A stretch of DNA of 64,000 nucleotides. Origin: Bifidobacterium sp. ESL0690. GTDB taxonomy: Bacteria > Actinomycetota > Actinomycetes > Actinomycetales > Bifidobacteriaceae. The notes under the pieces were generated by a model, which was given only the letters and a program-made list of their open reading frames with translations, did no database searches and was not told the origin of the DNA. Both the position numbers and the translations under genes were made by a program. Below, piece by piece: positions 1 to 9,310 of this stretch. The DNA is taken from the NCBI RefSeq assembly GCF_029392315.1, contig NZ_CP113939.1, positions 2,170,001 through 2,234,000 of the forward strand, written 5' to 3'. Every line of letters begins with the position of its first letter. Position 1 is the first letter of the stretch.

Positions 1-306
1 GAAATCCTGGCTTTCCAGGAACGTGCGCACAATCTGCGGCGCCACGCCGAACCAAAGAGGATAGCCCACGAACACCACGTCGTAAGCGCCAACGTCAACT
101 GGAGCCGCCATCTGAGGGCGGGCATCGGTGGCATGCTCCACGCTCACGCGGCTTTTCTCATCCTCGTAATCGAGATCAGATCCGGCATAAGGCGCCGCCG
201 GCTTGATCTCCTTGAGATCGGCTTTAGTGGCATTTGCCAGTTTTTGCGCCACGGCGCGTGTGTTCCCGGTAATAGAAAAATACGTTACCAAAACTTTGTC
301 AGCCAT
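1..306 (-). CDS. flavodoxin family protein (3' end outside window)
   Basis: The reading frame begins at the CAT at 304-306 and runs off the left edge of the window, so only about 100 N-terminal residues are visible. The start MADKVLVTYFSITGNTRAVA is the classic flavodoxin FMN phosphate-binding loop (S-x-T-G-N-T) after the first beta strand. The later stretch DVVFVGYPLWFGVAPQIVRTF matches the second flavin loop region, as in short-chain flavodoxins and flavodoxin-like NAD(P)H oxidoreductases. Its role is probably small-molecule electron transfer with bound FMN; the partner is unknown. AGGGAACTT precedes the start on the minus strand. The gene stands alone, with about 290 bp of AT-rich DNA upstream. 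Confidence 0.85.
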   Translation of the reverse strand, partial: MADKVLVTYFSITGNTRAVAQKLANATKADLKEIKPAAPYAGSDLDYEDEKSRVSVEHATDARPQMAAPVDVGAYDVVFVGYPLWFGVAPQIVRTFLESQDF

Positions 307-597
307 GAAGTTCCCTTTCTCCGCTAATCATTGACCATCTGTAAATCAATGACGTCAAAGAACAGTCTAAACCGTGCCGGACAAATAATGTAATCAGGGT
401 CACATTTTTCTGTTCCGTGATGAAAAACCGGAATACCGACCAGAATTTGACCATGAATAATGGAATTTATTTTGCCGTTATTCAAAAAGATTTAACGCGA
501 TTCACTACAAACTCAGCAGCGGCGCTAAACAACCGAAACATCAGTCGGGAGTGCGCCTAAATCCATTTTCAATTAGCATTCAAACACTACTCAAAAG

Positions 598-678
598 TGC
601 GAGCAAAGGGACTCGAACCCTCACGACAAAGTCACAGGAACCTAAATCCTGCGCGTCTACCAATTCCGCCATGCTCGC
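598..678 (-). tRNA. tRNA-Leu (anticodon TAG)
   Basis: On the minus strand the 7-bp acceptor stem GCGAGCA at 672-678 pairs with TGCTCGC at 599-605. The D-arm region GGCGGAATTGGTAGACGCG is followed by the anticodon arm CAGGA-TTTAGGT-TCCTG, which gives anticodon TAG. A variable arm and the T arm (GGGTTCGAGTCCC) follow. The long form and D-loop are typical of leucine tRNA. No CCA is encoded: the bases after the discriminator read CTT. It decodes CUA and other CUN codons. Confidence 0.93.
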
Positions 679-862
679 GTAACGAGATTCAATCTATCAG
701 ACGTCCCGCACAATCCTGCGGTAAAAGCGTCAAAGCGAGTTACAACGAAACCCGGGACAATGAGGCCAAAAGCTTGATATTGCACACATTTTGACGTACG
801 AAGACGCAGTCTCTATCGCAGTGCCAGACCTCGTCCACAACCCGAACAGCACCGTGCGGCCG

Positions 863-1528
863 TCACAAATCGCGAGCCATCAGGTAGTCGGTCTGTTTGT
901 CATCGCCCTGCCAGAACGCATGTTGGCCAACGCGCACAAAACCCTTACTTGCGTAAAAACGCTTGGCCGGTTCGTTGTGCTCCCACACGCCGAGCCACAC
1001 CTTCTTAAGCTTGCGTTCGCGCGCCAAATCGAACGCCTTGTTCATCAGCTGAGTACCCAGCCCACAGCCCTTGAACGCCTTTTGAATATAGAGTCGCTGG
1101 ACCTCCATAGCATCCGGGCCCATATCCTCAATCTGTGCGTCGCCGAAATTCAGCTTGATATAGCCCGCGGGGATTCCTGCAGAAACGGCAGAACTATCAG
1201 AATTATTGGAATCATCAGCGTTATCAGAATCAGCGAAACCGGCAGCCTCGCCGCCATTTTGTTTATTCCGCTGTCGCACTCCGTTTCGTGCACCCGCAGG
1301 CATCGAAATCACGAAATATACCGAATTCGGATTCGCCAGTTCTTCACGCAGAATCGGCTCGGAATACGTCTCCTCAAGGAATTTTTGCATATCCTCGTCC
1401 GAGCTCGTGCCGTCGAAAGTGTCAACGTACGTTTCGACGCTCAACTGATGCAACATCGCCGCATCGTCAATGCCGCACTTGCGGATAGCCCCAGAAACCC
1501 GCGAATCGGAATTTGCCGCATTCCCCAT
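863..1528 (-). CDS. GNAT family N-acetyltransferase
   Basis: 221 residues, probably an acetyl-CoA-dependent N-acetyltransferase of unknown substrate. The acetyl-CoA-binding motif A is visible as VQRLYIQKAFKGCGLGTQLM (the Q/R-x-x-G-x-G/A loop), followed by motif B with VWEHNEPAKRFYASKGF and a final GF-x-x-VG-x-H strand typical of RimI/SpeG-like GNATs. A hydrophilic insertion rich in Asn, Ser and Asp, about residues 82-118, interrupts the domain between beta strands; most family members have a short loop there. Its AAGGAGATTATC ribosome binding site lies just before the start at 1528. It is monocistronic, and the facing gene 1828-2829 is divergent. Confidence 0.85.
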   Translation of the reverse strand: MGNAANSDSRVSGAIRKCGIDDAAMLHQLSVETYVDTFDGTSSDEDMQKFLEETYSEPILREELANPNSVYFVISMPAGARNGVRQRNKQNGGEAAGFADSDNADDSNNSDSSAVSAGIPAGYIKLNFGDAQIEDMGPDAMEVQRLYIQKAFKGCGLGTQLMNKAFDLARERKLKKVWLGVWEHNEPAKRFYASKGFVRVGQHAFWQGDDKQTDYLMARDL

Positions 1529-1827
1529 CAGATAATCTCCTTGTTTCAGCCTTCTCCATATCCTACGGTTTCTGCGGACTTTTCAGCCCAGCGAATTCAG
1601 ACAATCTCGGCAAAACCAACAAATACCGTAAAATCATCTCATTAAATGGACCACATAAACAAAAGTCAAAAGACGCACCATCGCAACGTCAAGCATTCCT
1701 AATATTGAAATCAGCAACATTTTATAGACATTTCGCGCCGTCAAGGCAGCACCGAAGTCTATGATATGTCAGAGTAGAGCGACCAATCGGCCATATCGCG
1801 ACGTACGAAAGAGAGAGAATCAAGTCT

Positions 1828-2829
1828 ATGTCAGCACTCATTCAACCGGCTACGCTGCTGCTCATCATTCTGCTGGGATACCTTTTCAAGCGGACCGGCA
1901 TTTTGGGACCGAAAGACTATCGCGTGGTGCAGGTGCTCGAGTTTGACATCGTCTTGCCAGGGGCGATCATCTATTCGTTCGCCACGAATCCGCATCAGCT
2001 CAACCTTCTGCTGCTCTCCTGCTTCTCGTTTTTCGCCGCGCTGATTCCGCCGCTGCTGATTTTCGTGGCCACACGCCACCGCCCCGTCGCCGACCGAGCA
2101 TTTCTGATGCTCAACGGCAGCGGGTTCAACATCGGCTGCTTCTGCTTCCCAATGGTCCAAGCGTTTCTTGGGCCCGCGGCTTTGGTTCCCGCCGCGATGT
2201 TCGACATCGGCAATGACATCATGGTCGCGGCCGGAACGAACGTAATGACGCAGAATCTCCTGCACATCGCCCCCGGCAAAACACTGGCCGAGCAGAACGC
2301 CGGTGACGCGCCAACTTTGCCCCGCATCAAGGCGACCGACCGCGATGCACGCCGGTTCCAGCGCCGTGCTTTGATCCGCAACATCGTCAAGGGCTTCGTC
2401 ACCTCGCCGGCATTCGACACCTACATTCTGATGTTGGTATTGATGCTCTTCAATTTCCACTTCCCCACCTGGATCGCGCAGGTGTCGCAGCCGTTCTCGG
2501 CGGCCAACGCGTTCTGTTCGATGGTCATGGTCGGCATGCTGACCGACTTGCCCGGTTCCAAGCGAGACCTTAAATTCGTCGGCGAGGTCATGGCCTGGCG
2601 CTTGCCTTGCGGCATTATTTTCGCTTTGCTGGCATGGTACATTCTGCCGTTCAGCCCGCTCGTTCGCGAGACCGCGGCGATGTGCTGCCTCGCACCGACG
2701 GCCATTTTCTCCACAATGTTCACCGACAAGGTGCTCGGCAACGCCAAACTCGCGGGCTTCATCCTCTGCCTGACCGCCGTTGTCGGCACGATTCTGATGA
2801 CCGTTGCCCACTTCATCATTCACATGTAA
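1828..2829 (+). CDS. AEC family transporter (auxin efflux carrier fold)
   Basis: 333 residues and strongly hydrophobic. It opens with MSALIQPATLLLIILLGYLFKR, the usual first segment of AEC/MDR-type permeases, followed by GILGPKDYRVVQ and about ten predicted membrane segments in two halves with a hydrophilic loop around residues 150-190. The C-terminal half ends in a conserved-looking TAVVGTILMTVAHFI. In bacteria, family members export or import organic acids (malate, malonate) or unknown metabolites; the substrate cannot be read from sequence. The start is supported by GAGAGAATC upstream. It is a single gene, followed by the hairpin repeat array at 2866-3020. Confidence 0.82.
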   Translation: MSALIQPATLLLIILLGYLFKRTGILGPKDYRVVQVLEFDIVLPGAIIYSFATNPHQLNLLLLSCFSFFAALIPPLLIFVATRHRPVADRAFLMLNGSGFNIGCFCFPMVQAFLGPAALVPAAMFDIGNDIMVAAGTNVMTQNLLHIAPGKTLAEQNAGDAPTLPRIKATDRDARRFQRRALIRNIVKGFVTSPAFDTYILMLVLMLFNFHFPTWIAQVSQPFSAANAFCSMVMVGMLTDLPGSKRDLKFVGEVMAWRLPCGIIFALLAWYILPFSPLVRETAAMCCLAPTAIFSTMFTDKVLGNAKLAGFILCLTAVVGTILMTVAHFIIHM

Positions 2830-2865
2830 GTGGTGCCGTCATCGTCGACCGGCAACCAGCGTCCC

Positions 2866-3020
2866 AAACCAGTGCGAAAAGCACCAAAAGGGGGCCGAAA
2901 AAGTGCTTTTCACCGCAGTAAGACCTTAAACCAGTGGGAAAAGCACCAAATCAGGGCCGAAATAGTACTTTTCTCACTGGTTTGCTGTTTCGCGATGGAG
3001 AAAAGCACCATTTTCTGGCC
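2866..3020. repeat. tandem 62-bp hairpin repeat (about 2.5 copies)
   Basis: The motif GAAAAGCACC occurs at 2876, 2938 and 3000, exactly 62 bp apart each time. The first two units begin AAACCAGTG and carry their own inverted half (GTGCTTTTC at 2903-2911; TACTTTTCTCACTGG at 2966-2980), so each unit can fold into a hairpin around a GGGCCGAAA loop. The third copy is partial. It lies between the AEC gene and the convergent rdgB gene. A related pair lies at 4819-4906. It could serve as a transcription terminator or a REP-like element. Confidence 0.75.
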
Positions 3021-3047
3021 GGACGTTCGGCAGCTTATGGATGTCGC

Positions 3048-3722
3048 TCAGCCGATAAGCGCCTTGATCGCGGGAGCGAGAGCGACGAAAGCCTTGTGCC
3101 GGTGGGAAATCGCGTTCTTTTCCTCGGCACTCATTTCGGCACTGGTGAGCTTTTCGCCGTCATCGTTCAACCGGCCAGGTTGGTCGTTGGGCACAAAGAT
3201 GGAATCGTAGCCGAAACCGTTCTCGCCACGCGGCTCACGAATGACCGTGCCGCGCATCTCGCCAAGCTTAACGGTTTCCTCGGCTTTCGGCGTCGTTCCA
3301 TCCGGGCGCTCTTCGCCGCAGTGCTTTGGTACCACAAGCGCCGCCGCGCAATTGAAACGCGCATCGCGTTTGCCGTCAGGAATGTCCTCAAGCTGAGCAA
3401 GCAGCAAGGCGTTATTGGCCTTGTCGTGGCCGTGAGCACCTGCCCAACGCGCCGAAAGGATGCCGGGAGCCGCGCCAAGTACATCGACGATGAGCCCGCT
3501 GTCGTCGGCGAGCGCCGGCAGTCCGGTCCGTTTCGCCACGTCCCGCGCCTTGATCAGTGCGTTCTCTTCAAACGTCACACCGGTTTCAACAGGGTCCGGC
3601 AAGTTCATCGAACCGGCGGAAACCAGCTCGACGTGCTGCGCGGCTTCGCCCATCTCTTCCTCGATGATGGTGCGAATTTCCGGCAGCTTGCCTTCGTTAT
3701 GCGTGGCAACGACGATTTTCAT
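3048..3722 (-). CDS. rdgB: non-canonical purine NTP pyrophosphatase (RdgB/HAM1)
   Basis: 224 residues, the usual size plus a small insertion. It hydrolyses ITP, dITP and XTP to the monophosphates and so cleans the nucleotide pool. The N-terminal signature MKIVVATHNEGKLPEI (the ATxNxGK nucleotide-binding loop), the central LPALADDSGLIVD (catalytic acidic residues) and the C-terminal ISHRHKAF are all present, as is the GYDSIF strand. It lies 152 bp downstream of rph on the same strand, the conserved actinobacterial rph-rdgB order. GAAGGAAACGCC precedes the start. Confidence 0.95.
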   Translation of the reverse strand: MKIVVATHNEGKLPEIRTIIEEEMGEAAQHVELVSAGSMNLPDPVETGVTFEENALIKARDVAKRTGLPALADDSGLIVDVLGAAPGILSARWAGAHGHDKANNALLLAQLEDIPDGKRDARFNCAAALVVPKHCGEERPDGTTPKAEETVKLGEMRGTVIREPRGENGFGYDSIFVPNDQPGRLNDDGEKLTSAEMSAEEKNAISHRHKAFVALAPAIKALIG

Positions 3723-3874
3723 GGCGTTTCCTTCTCACTTTCAAGTTTCTTGATTGCAATAGTAGCGTTTATTACATATGCAGATCATGAATAAAAGGCG
3801 TGGTGTCAAAATCATCAAACGACGCCACGCCTTTAAACGGAAAAGCTCTCTAGCCCAACTTCTCCTGAACGAAC

Positions 3875-4639
3875 TTAGTCCTTGGCGAGCGCCTCGTTCT
3901 GCGCACGCTGCAACTCCTTGTTGCCCTTTTCGGCCAGCTCAAGCAGCACGTTGAGCTCGTCGCGTGTGAATGGACGATGCTCGGCGGTGCCCTGGATCTC
4001 GATGAATTTGCCGGAGCCGGTCATGGCGACGTTCATGTCGGTCATGGCTTGGCTGTCTTCGATATACGGCAGGTCGAGCATCGGGGTGCCGTTGATGATG
4101 CCGACGGAAACTGCAGAAATCTGGTCTTTGATGGCTTTTTCGGCTGAACGGATGTGCTTGTGCTTTTCGGCCCAGTGAAGTGCATCGACCAACGCAACGT
4201 AAGCGCCAGTCACCGATGCGGTGCGTGTACCACCGTCGGCCTGCAGCACGTCGCAATCCAGCTGCACCTGGTTCTCGCCCAGCGCTTTCATATCGATGAC
4301 CCCGCGCAGGCAACGGCCGACCAGACGGCTGATCTCCTGCGTGCGTCCGCCGACCTTGCCCTTCACGGATTCGCGCGGGGTTCGCTCTGAAGTGGCACGC
4401 GGCAGCATCGCGTATTCCGCGGTGACCCAGCCGAGCCCGGAATCCTTGCGCCAACGCGGCACGCCAGGCGCGAACGTCGCGGTGCACATCACGCGGGTGT
4501 TGCCGCATTCGATAAGCACAGAGCCCTCGGGAGCATCGGTAAAATGACGGGTGATCTTGACGGGACGCAGCTCGTCGACGGCACGTCCGTCGGGGCGCAC
4601 CACGGTATTGCTATCCAATAAATCTTTGATTTCAGCCAT
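3875..4639 (-). CDS. rph: ribonuclease PH
   Basis: 254 residues, a phosphorolytic 3'-5' exoribonuclease that trims tRNA 3' ends. Family markers are [15 protein letters not shown] near the N-terminus, [12 protein letters not shown], the block [20 protein letters not shown] (phosphate-binding Arg) and [18 protein letters not shown]. The C-terminal half has [20 protein letters not shown], which carries the catalytic Asp, and the [19 protein letters not shown] [15 protein letters not shown]. All are intact. It is the first gene of the rph-rdgB pair on the minus strand. Confidence 0.96.
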   Translation of the reverse strand: MAEIKDLLDSNTVVRPDGRAVDELRPVKITRHFTDAPEGSVLIECGNTRVMCTATFAPGVPRWRKDSGLGWVTAEYAMLPRATSERTPRESVKGKVGGRTQEISRLVGRCLRGVIDMKALGENQVQLDCDVLQADGGTRTASVTGAYVALVDALHWAEKHKHIRSAEKAIKDQISAVSVGIINGTPMLDLPYIEDSQAMTDMNVAMTGSGKFIEIQGTAEHRPFTRDELNVLLELAEKGNKELQRAQNEALAKD

Positions 4640-4818
4640 ACCGCCAACCTACCATCAGCCAGTCACGTCGACCGTAAACTTGGCCACTTGCACGGCAGCA
4701 GCGCCATGCCAAGACAATCCAGCTGTAACCTTCAGCGCTTTTGGCATTTTCAGAAGCAGCCAATACCCCTAAATACAAATGCAAACGCACCTAAATGCGA
4801 CATTTCCCGCAGTCCCCA

Positions 4819-4906
4819 CAGTTTTATGCGGGGAAAAGCGCATTTAAAGTTTTTATTTAGGACTTTTCCCGCACAAATGTGTGTGGAGTGCGGGAAAAGC
4901 GCATTT
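4819..4906. repeat. two-copy 61-bp hairpin repeat related to the 2866 array
   Basis: GAAAAGCGCATTT occurs at 4833 and again at 4894, 61 bp apart. Between them lies the inverted partner GACTTTTCCCGCA, so CGGGAAAAG and CTTTTCCCG can pair. Layout, period and the GGGAAAAGC core resemble the 62-bp array at 2866-3020. The array sits between rph and the membrane protein gene that ends at 4909. Confidence 0.65.
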
Positions 4907-4908
4907 AT

Positions 4909-5547
4909 TCAGTTGCGCACGCTTCCAATCAACGGTTTCTTCGGCAGAACGCGGTCGATGAGGAAGATGACAAGCCCCATGATGGCAAAGGCGACGATGC
5001 ACATCAGGATATTGAGCCACATCTGGTTCCAGCCGATCTTGTTGACGTCGATGAAGCCGTAGGGGTACGGGTTGCCGCCGGCTTCGGGCCCGGAATGTGG
5101 CCAGAGATGGGCGCGGATGAGCACGAACGCCAGATAGAACGGGAAATAGATGAGCCACGTGAGCACATAGTGCCATTTGAAGCGGCGATGTGCGTCGAAA
5201 AGGATGAAATCTATCACCGCGAGAATCGGCACGACCCGGTGCAGGATGACGTTGGTCATGATGCCGAATACATACTTCGCGGTCGCGGGATTGGCCGGGG
5301 GCAGTAGCGTTGCGGCGACAACGCCGGTAATCAATATATACAGTGTCAGAACGCCTTTGAGCCACGCGGGCGGCTGTTTGCCGTCGATAAGGCAGGCAAT
5401 GCCGGCCCACAGCATCACCAAGCCCAACAGGAAGTTGGTTTCGTAGGTGAAGTAAACCCAGTAGCTGGTCTCGCCCCAGGCCACGCTCGTCCACGCCAAG
5501 CACAGGAAGGCGATGACGATACGGTAGATTCCAACAAAATATTTCAT
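4909..5547 (-). CDS. Pr6Pr-type integral membrane protein
   Basis: 212 residues from the chosen start MKYFVGIYRIVIAF at 5547. A longer frame upstream lacks a good ribosome binding site and does not look like a membrane protein start. About six membrane segments are visible (VIAFLCLAWTSVAW, FLLGLVMLWAGIACL, VLTLYILITGVVAATLLPP, VPILAVIDFILF, WLIYFPFYLAFVLI, LMCIVAFAIMGLVIFLI). The signatures WVYFTYETN, VLHRVVPILAVIDFILFD and YPYGFIDVNKIGW are those of the Pr6Pr family, whose function is unknown. It ends with a basic cytoplasmic tail. It is monocistronic, divergent from pncB. Confidence 0.8.
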   Translation of the reverse strand: MKYFVGIYRIVIAFLCLAWTSVAWGETSYWVYFTYETNFLLGLVMLWAGIACLIDGKQPPAWLKGVLTLYILITGVVAATLLPPANPATAKYVFGIMTNVILHRVVPILAVIDFILFDAHRRFKWHYVLTWLIYFPFYLAFVLIRAHLWPHSGPEAGGNPYPYGFIDVNKIGWNQMWLNILMCIVAFAIMGLVIFLIDRVLPKKPLIGSVRN

Positions 5548-5779
5548 GCGTTCAAGTCTATGGATAGCGCGCGAAAACGATTCGATTCGCTGACATCTCT
5601 TCATGAATTCGATGCCGAAATGTCTACTTATAGTCATTATTACTATTAATCGCCGTGTCGGATTAGACTCAAGGTGGAAAGCAACGCGGCCGGGAAATCC
5701 GGCGACGCAAATCTCGTGGCTGCGCCGGCAATACCGGCAACGCAAGGGGCACGAAAAACACACCTCAGGGAGGCATGTG

Positions 5780-7102
5780 ATGCTGGATTATTCACCGGCT
5801 TTGATGACCGATATGTACGAATACACGATGCTGGACGCAGCGCTCAAGGACGGCACCGCGAACCGCAAGTGCGTTTTCGAAGTGTTCACACGACACCTTC
5901 CGCTCGGCCGCCGTTACGGCGTGGTCGCCGGCTCCGGACGCATTCTCGACGCGCTCGAGCGTTTCCACCTGAACGACGACGATTTGAAATTCCTTTCCGA
6001 CCGCAAGATCGTGAGCACCGAGACCATCAAATGGCTTGAAAACTTCAAGTTCACCGGTTCGATCAAGGGCTATCGCGAAGGCGAGATGTTCTTCCCGGAC
6101 TCCCCGATTCTCGAAGTCGAGGGTACGTTCGGCGAATGCACGCTGCTGGAAACGCTGCTGCTTTCGATCCTCAATTATGATTCCGCCGTTGCCTCCGCCG
6201 CCTCGCGCATGGTCAGCGCCGCCGGCGATCGTCCTTGCATGGACATGGGCGGACGCCGCACCAACGAGTGGGCCGCCGTCGCCGCAGCACGCGCCGCAGT
6301 GGTCGGTGGGTTCCAGGGCACCTCGAACCTGCTCGCCGCGCAGCTTTACGGTCTGAAGGCCATCGGCACCTCGGCCCACTGCTTCACCCTCGTCCACGAT
6401 TCCGAGCGCGACGCTTTCGCCTCGCAGGTAGCCGCGATGAGCCCAAACACCACTCTTCTGGTCGATACCTATGACATCGAGAAGGCCATCAAGACTGCCG
6501 TCGAAGTGGCCGGCCCCGACCTCGGCTGCGTACGCATCGATTCCGGCGACCTCGCCGCCCTGGCCCAGCGCGTGCGCAATCAGCTCGACGCCCTCGGCGC
6601 CAAAAATACGAAAATCACCGTGACCAACGACCTTGACGAATACGCCCTGGCCGCGCTGCAGTCCGCACCCGTCGATTCCTACGGCGTCGGCACGATGCTG
6701 GTCACCGGTTCCGGCGCTCCGACCTGCGCAATGGTCTACAAGCTCACCGAGCGCGAAGGCGACAACGGCGAAATGGTGCCGGTCGCCAAGCACTCCGAGA
6801 ACAAGGCCACCGTCCCCGGCCGCAAGCTCGCATTCCGCTCCTATGAATACGGTCTGGCCGACGCCGAGCATGTCATCTCCGGTTCCGAAGAAAAGTTGGC
6901 CCAGTTCCGGCCCGAAGCCGGCTGGAAAGATCTGATGGTCAACTACATGGACCACGGCAAGGCCGATTCGCAATATCAGGGCCACGACGCCATCACCGCC
7001 GCGCACGACTACCACGCCAAGGCTTTGGCCGAGCTGCCCATCACCGCGCAGTCGTTGATGAAAGGCGATCCGTCCATCCCCACGCAAATCGACGTGCTGT
7101 AG
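5780..7102 (+). CDS. pncB: nicotinate phosphoribosyltransferase
   Basis: 440 residues. It forms nicotinate mononucleotide from nicotinate and PRPP, the Preiss-Handler entry to NAD. The start MLDYSPALMTDMYEYTM is chosen because GGGAGG lies at 5768-5773, just upstream; a GTG one codon earlier is possible. The family's N-terminal LLTDLYELTM equivalent, the RRTNEW block, GTSAHCF carrying the catalytic His, DTYD and CVRIDSGDLAALA (phosphate binding) are all intact, and so is the C-terminal region with a PGRK loop. It is monocistronic, followed by a perfect 26-bp inverted repeat. Confidence 0.95.
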   Translation: MLDYSPALMTDMYEYTMLDAALKDGTANRKCVFEVFTRHLPLGRRYGVVAGSGRILDALERFHLNDDDLKFLSDRKIVSTETIKWLENFKFTGSIKGYREGEMFFPDSPILEVEGTFGECTLLETLLLSILNYDSAVASAASRMVSAAGDRPCMDMGGRRTNEWAAVAAARAAVVGGFQGTSNLLAAQLYGLKAIGTSAHCFTLVHDSERDAFASQVAAMSPNTTLLVDTYDIEKAIKTAVEVAGPDLGCVRIDSGDLAALAQRVRNQLDALGAKNTKITVTNDLDEYALAALQSAPVDSYGVGTMLVTGSGAPTCAMVYKLTEREGDNGEMVPVAKHSENKATVPGRKLAFRSYEYGLADAEHVISGSEEKLAQFRPEAGWKDLMVNYMDHGKADSQYQGHDAITAAHDYHAKALAELPITAQSLMKGDPSIPTQIDVL

Positions 7103-7121
7103 AAAACAAGACGAACACATA

Positions 7122-7182
7122 ATCGTTGCTAAAGGCTGTATATACCATTCATTCCTTGGTATATACAGCCTTTAGCAACGAT
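7122..7182. terminator. perfect 26-bp inverted repeat, likely bidirectional terminator
   Basis: Bases 7122-7147 are the exact reverse complement of 7157-7182, with a 9-nt loop. The hairpin lies between the convergent pncB and DUF3039 genes. It has no U-tract on either side, so it could be a bidirectional terminator or an mRNA-stabilising structure. Confidence 0.75.
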
Positions 7183-7217
7183 GAGCAATCTTGCCGCCAC
7201 GAAAGCCAGAGTGGGCT

Positions 7218-7553
7218 TTACTTGCCGGTCATTTCCTCGTAGATACGCTTGCAATCCGGGCAAACCGGATATTGCGAGGGATCGTGCTTCGGCACCCAGA
7301 TCTTGCCGCACAACGCCACCACGGGCCGCCCGGTAAGCTGGGACTCGCGCATGCGGTCGCGCGAAACATAGTGGGCGAAGCGGTCGGCGTCGCCGTTGTC
7401 GCTGCGTTTGGTCTCCTCATCGGTTTCTGGACGTTCCAAAACCGCCGTCCCGGCGCCGGAATCCGGGTCTTGCGAGGGATTCTCAAATCCGGCCGCGTCG
7501 CGCCAAACGTCGCGCAGCCCCGCAACATCAAACCTATCGAAAAAGTCAGCCAT
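7218..7553 (-). CDS. DUF3039 domain protein
   Basis: 111 residues from MADFFDRFDV at 7553. This start has the strong GGAGA ribosome binding site, unlike the upstream alternatives. The C-terminal half carries the DUF3039 signature: DRFAHYVSRDRMRESQLTG, then VALCGKIWVPKHDPSQYPVC and PDCKRIYEEM. Two Cys pairs (ALCGK and VCPDC) suggest a small zinc-ribbon fold. The family is nearly confined to Actinobacteria and has no known function. The N-terminal half is acidic and poorly conserved. It is convergent with pncB. Confidence 0.85.
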   Translation of the reverse strand: MADFFDRFDVAGLRDVWRDAAGFENPSQDPDSGAGTAVLERPETDEETKRSDNGDADRFAHYVSRDRMRESQLTGRPVVALCGKIWVPKHDPSQYPVCPDCKRIYEEMTGK

Positions 7554-7815
7554 AACGTCTCCTCGTCCGGCTATCCGGATCCGACCATCCAAATCCGACT
7601 ATCCGGCCATCCAGCTATACATCACACATCGGAATACTGCATATATCATAACGTCGGCGCTTTACCGCAGGTGACGATTCATCCGTCATTCATCTCTCGG
7701 CATCACAACGGATTCATATGTTATCGGTTTCAACGAAAAATCACTCGACAAGAAATTTCAGCGCAGCACTATAGACCCGAATAAAGCCTAAAAATCAGCG
7801 TCAGGCGTTATTCTT

Positions 7816-8316
7816 GTGAATATGACTATTGCAGTGTGCCCGGGCTCGTATGATCCAGTCACGGCAGGGCATTTGGACGTTATTGAACGAAGTGCGCGTA
7901 TTTTCGAAACGGTTCACGTCGTCGTGGCCGTAAATTCCGCAAAAACCCCGATGTTTTCGGAAAAGACCCGCGTGGACGTCATCAAGCGGGCATTGGTAAA
8001 AGACGGTTATCCTAACGTGATAGTCGCTTCGACCGACGGATTGATCACCGACTACTGCACCAAGGTCGGGGCATCGGTTATCGTCAAAGGTCTGCGCCAG
8101 AACGGCGACTACGAGGCCGAACTTGGAATGGCTCTGGTCAATCGCAAGCTTTCCGGCGTCGAGACCATGTTCCTGCCTGCGAACCCGATACTTGAACATA
8201 TTTCCAGCACCATCGTCAAGGATGTGGCGCGTCACGGCGGCGACGTCACCGGCATGGTGCCCGATTGCGTGGTCGGCATGCTCGCCGAGCAACTTCAGAA
8301 AGAAAAGAGTCAATGA
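7816..8316 (+). CDS. coaD: phosphopantetheine adenylyltransferase
   Basis: 166 residues, from a GTG start (an ATG two codons later is possible). It joins AMP from ATP to 4'-phosphopantetheine to give dephospho-CoA, the penultimate CoA step. The signature [21 protein letters not shown] contains the nucleotidyltransferase T/H-x-G-H motif. [34 protein letters not shown] and [19 protein letters not shown] are conserved substrate- and ATP-binding stretches. It overlaps the next gene by 4 bp (ATGA) and so is translationally coupled to it. Confidence 0.96.
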   Translation: MNMTIAVCPGSYDPVTAGHLDVIERSARIFETVHVVVAVNSAKTPMFSEKTRVDVIKRALVKDGYPNVIVASTDGLITDYCTKVGASVIVKGLRQNGDYEAELGMALVNRKLSGVETMFLPANPILEHISSTIVKDVARHGGDVTGMVPDCVVGMLAEQLQKEKSQ

Positions 8317-9248
8317 TGGCCGAAGACAAAAACCTCAGCGACGAGGAAGACGATACCGTTTCGAAGGTCATTCCGGTCGACAATCTCTCGTCGAACCATA
8401 ATAACCATAATGAAGAGGACGGCGATCAAGAGGCTTCCGGCGCTTCCAGCGCTTCTGTTGACGTCGGCGACGAAACCGTCGAAGCGAGCGAGAACACAAC
8501 CGACGAAACCAACGAGAACGATGATTCATCTTCCCCGAAAACCGCCAAGCCGCTTTTCGTTTCGCCTTCCGAACTCCCCGACCTGCGGGAACACCATGAC
8601 GATACATCTGCCGACGATGACGATATCGACGATTCGGCCGACACCGATGCCGCGGATGACGCCGAAAGCAAAAGCCGCGACGAATTCACCACGGTCTATG
8701 ACATCATCGACCAGATGAGCGCTTCCATCGAGGAGACCAAGTCGAGCATTTTTGCGCCCGGCATGGTGCGCCTCGACCGCGACGAGTTCTTGGACCAGCT
8801 CGGCCAGCTGAAGGCCATGCTTCCCGTCCAGCTCGAACGCGCCTCCTCTCTGATGCGAGAGGCCGAGCGCCGCTTGCAGAACGCACAAAGCCAAGCACAG
8901 GCCATCGTGACCAAGGCGCAAAGCCAGGCCGCACAAATCAAGCAGAACGCCGAGGAACAGGCCCAGATTCTCGCCGGGCAGGAGCGTGTGGTTGACATTG
9001 CGCAGCAGAAGGCCCGCGTGATCCTGGACGATGCGCAAGCCAAGTCGACCAAGCTCGTGCAAGGTGCCAACGCCTATTGCGCCGACGTGATGAAGGCCTT
9101 GAAAGACCAGGTCACCACCTACGACCGCGACATCCGCAACGGCATCGACGTCATCGACAAACGCCAGCACGAGGCCGCGGCGCAACTGGAAGCAACCCAA
9201 GCCGACGCCCTCGCACACGCGCAGACTTCGGCCCAGAAAACCGAATAA
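8313..9248 (+). CDS. SepIVA/DivIVA-like coiled-coil protein
   Basis: 311 residues starting MMAEDKN; the ATG at 8313 overlaps the coaD stop. Residues 1-125 are an acidic, disordered-looking stretch rich in Asp, Glu, Ser and Asn. From [15 protein letters not shown] onward it is a long amphipathic coiled coil full of Gln and Ala ([34 protein letters not shown]), typical of the DivIVA/SepIVA group. In mycobacteria SepIVA lies beside the DUF177 and rnc genes, as here, so a role in septal or polar growth is a reasonable inference. The acidic N-terminal extension is unusual. No membrane segment is visible. Confidence 0.7.
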   Translation: MMAEDKNLSDEEDDTVSKVIPVDNLSSNHNNHNEEDGDQEASGASSASVDVGDETVEASENTTDETNENDDSSSPKTAKPLFVSPSELPDLREHHDDTSADDDDIDDSADTDAADDAESKSRDEFTTVYDIIDQMSASIEETKSSIFAPGMVRLDRDEFLDQLGQLKAMLPVQLERASSLMREAERRLQNAQSQAQAIVTKAQSQAAQIKQNAEEQAQILAGQERVVDIAQQKARVILDDAQAKSTKLVQGANAYCADVMKALKDQVTTYDRDIRNGIDVIDKRQHEAAAQLEATQADALAHAQTSAQKTE

Positions 9249-9310
9249 CGTAAACAGCTGTAGTATTACACAGCAATAAACAGCCAGATTCGAAAGAACG
9301 ATAACGATAT

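Noticed and set aside
791..1645. Plus-strand 284-residue frame across 791-1645
   Set aside because: It is the reverse of the GNAT gene; its composition is not protein-like and the minus strand has clear motifs.
1831..2823. Minus-strand 330-residue frame opposite the AEC gene
   Set aside because: It is a shadow of the transporter frame, highly charged and without family motifs.
4853..5503. Minus-strand 216-residue frame overlapping the Pr6Pr gene
   Set aside because: It is an Arg-rich shadow in another frame of the membrane protein gene.
5792..7120. Minus-strand 442-residue frame opposite pncB
   Set aside because: It is a GC-driven antisense frame; pncB on the plus strand has all family motifs.
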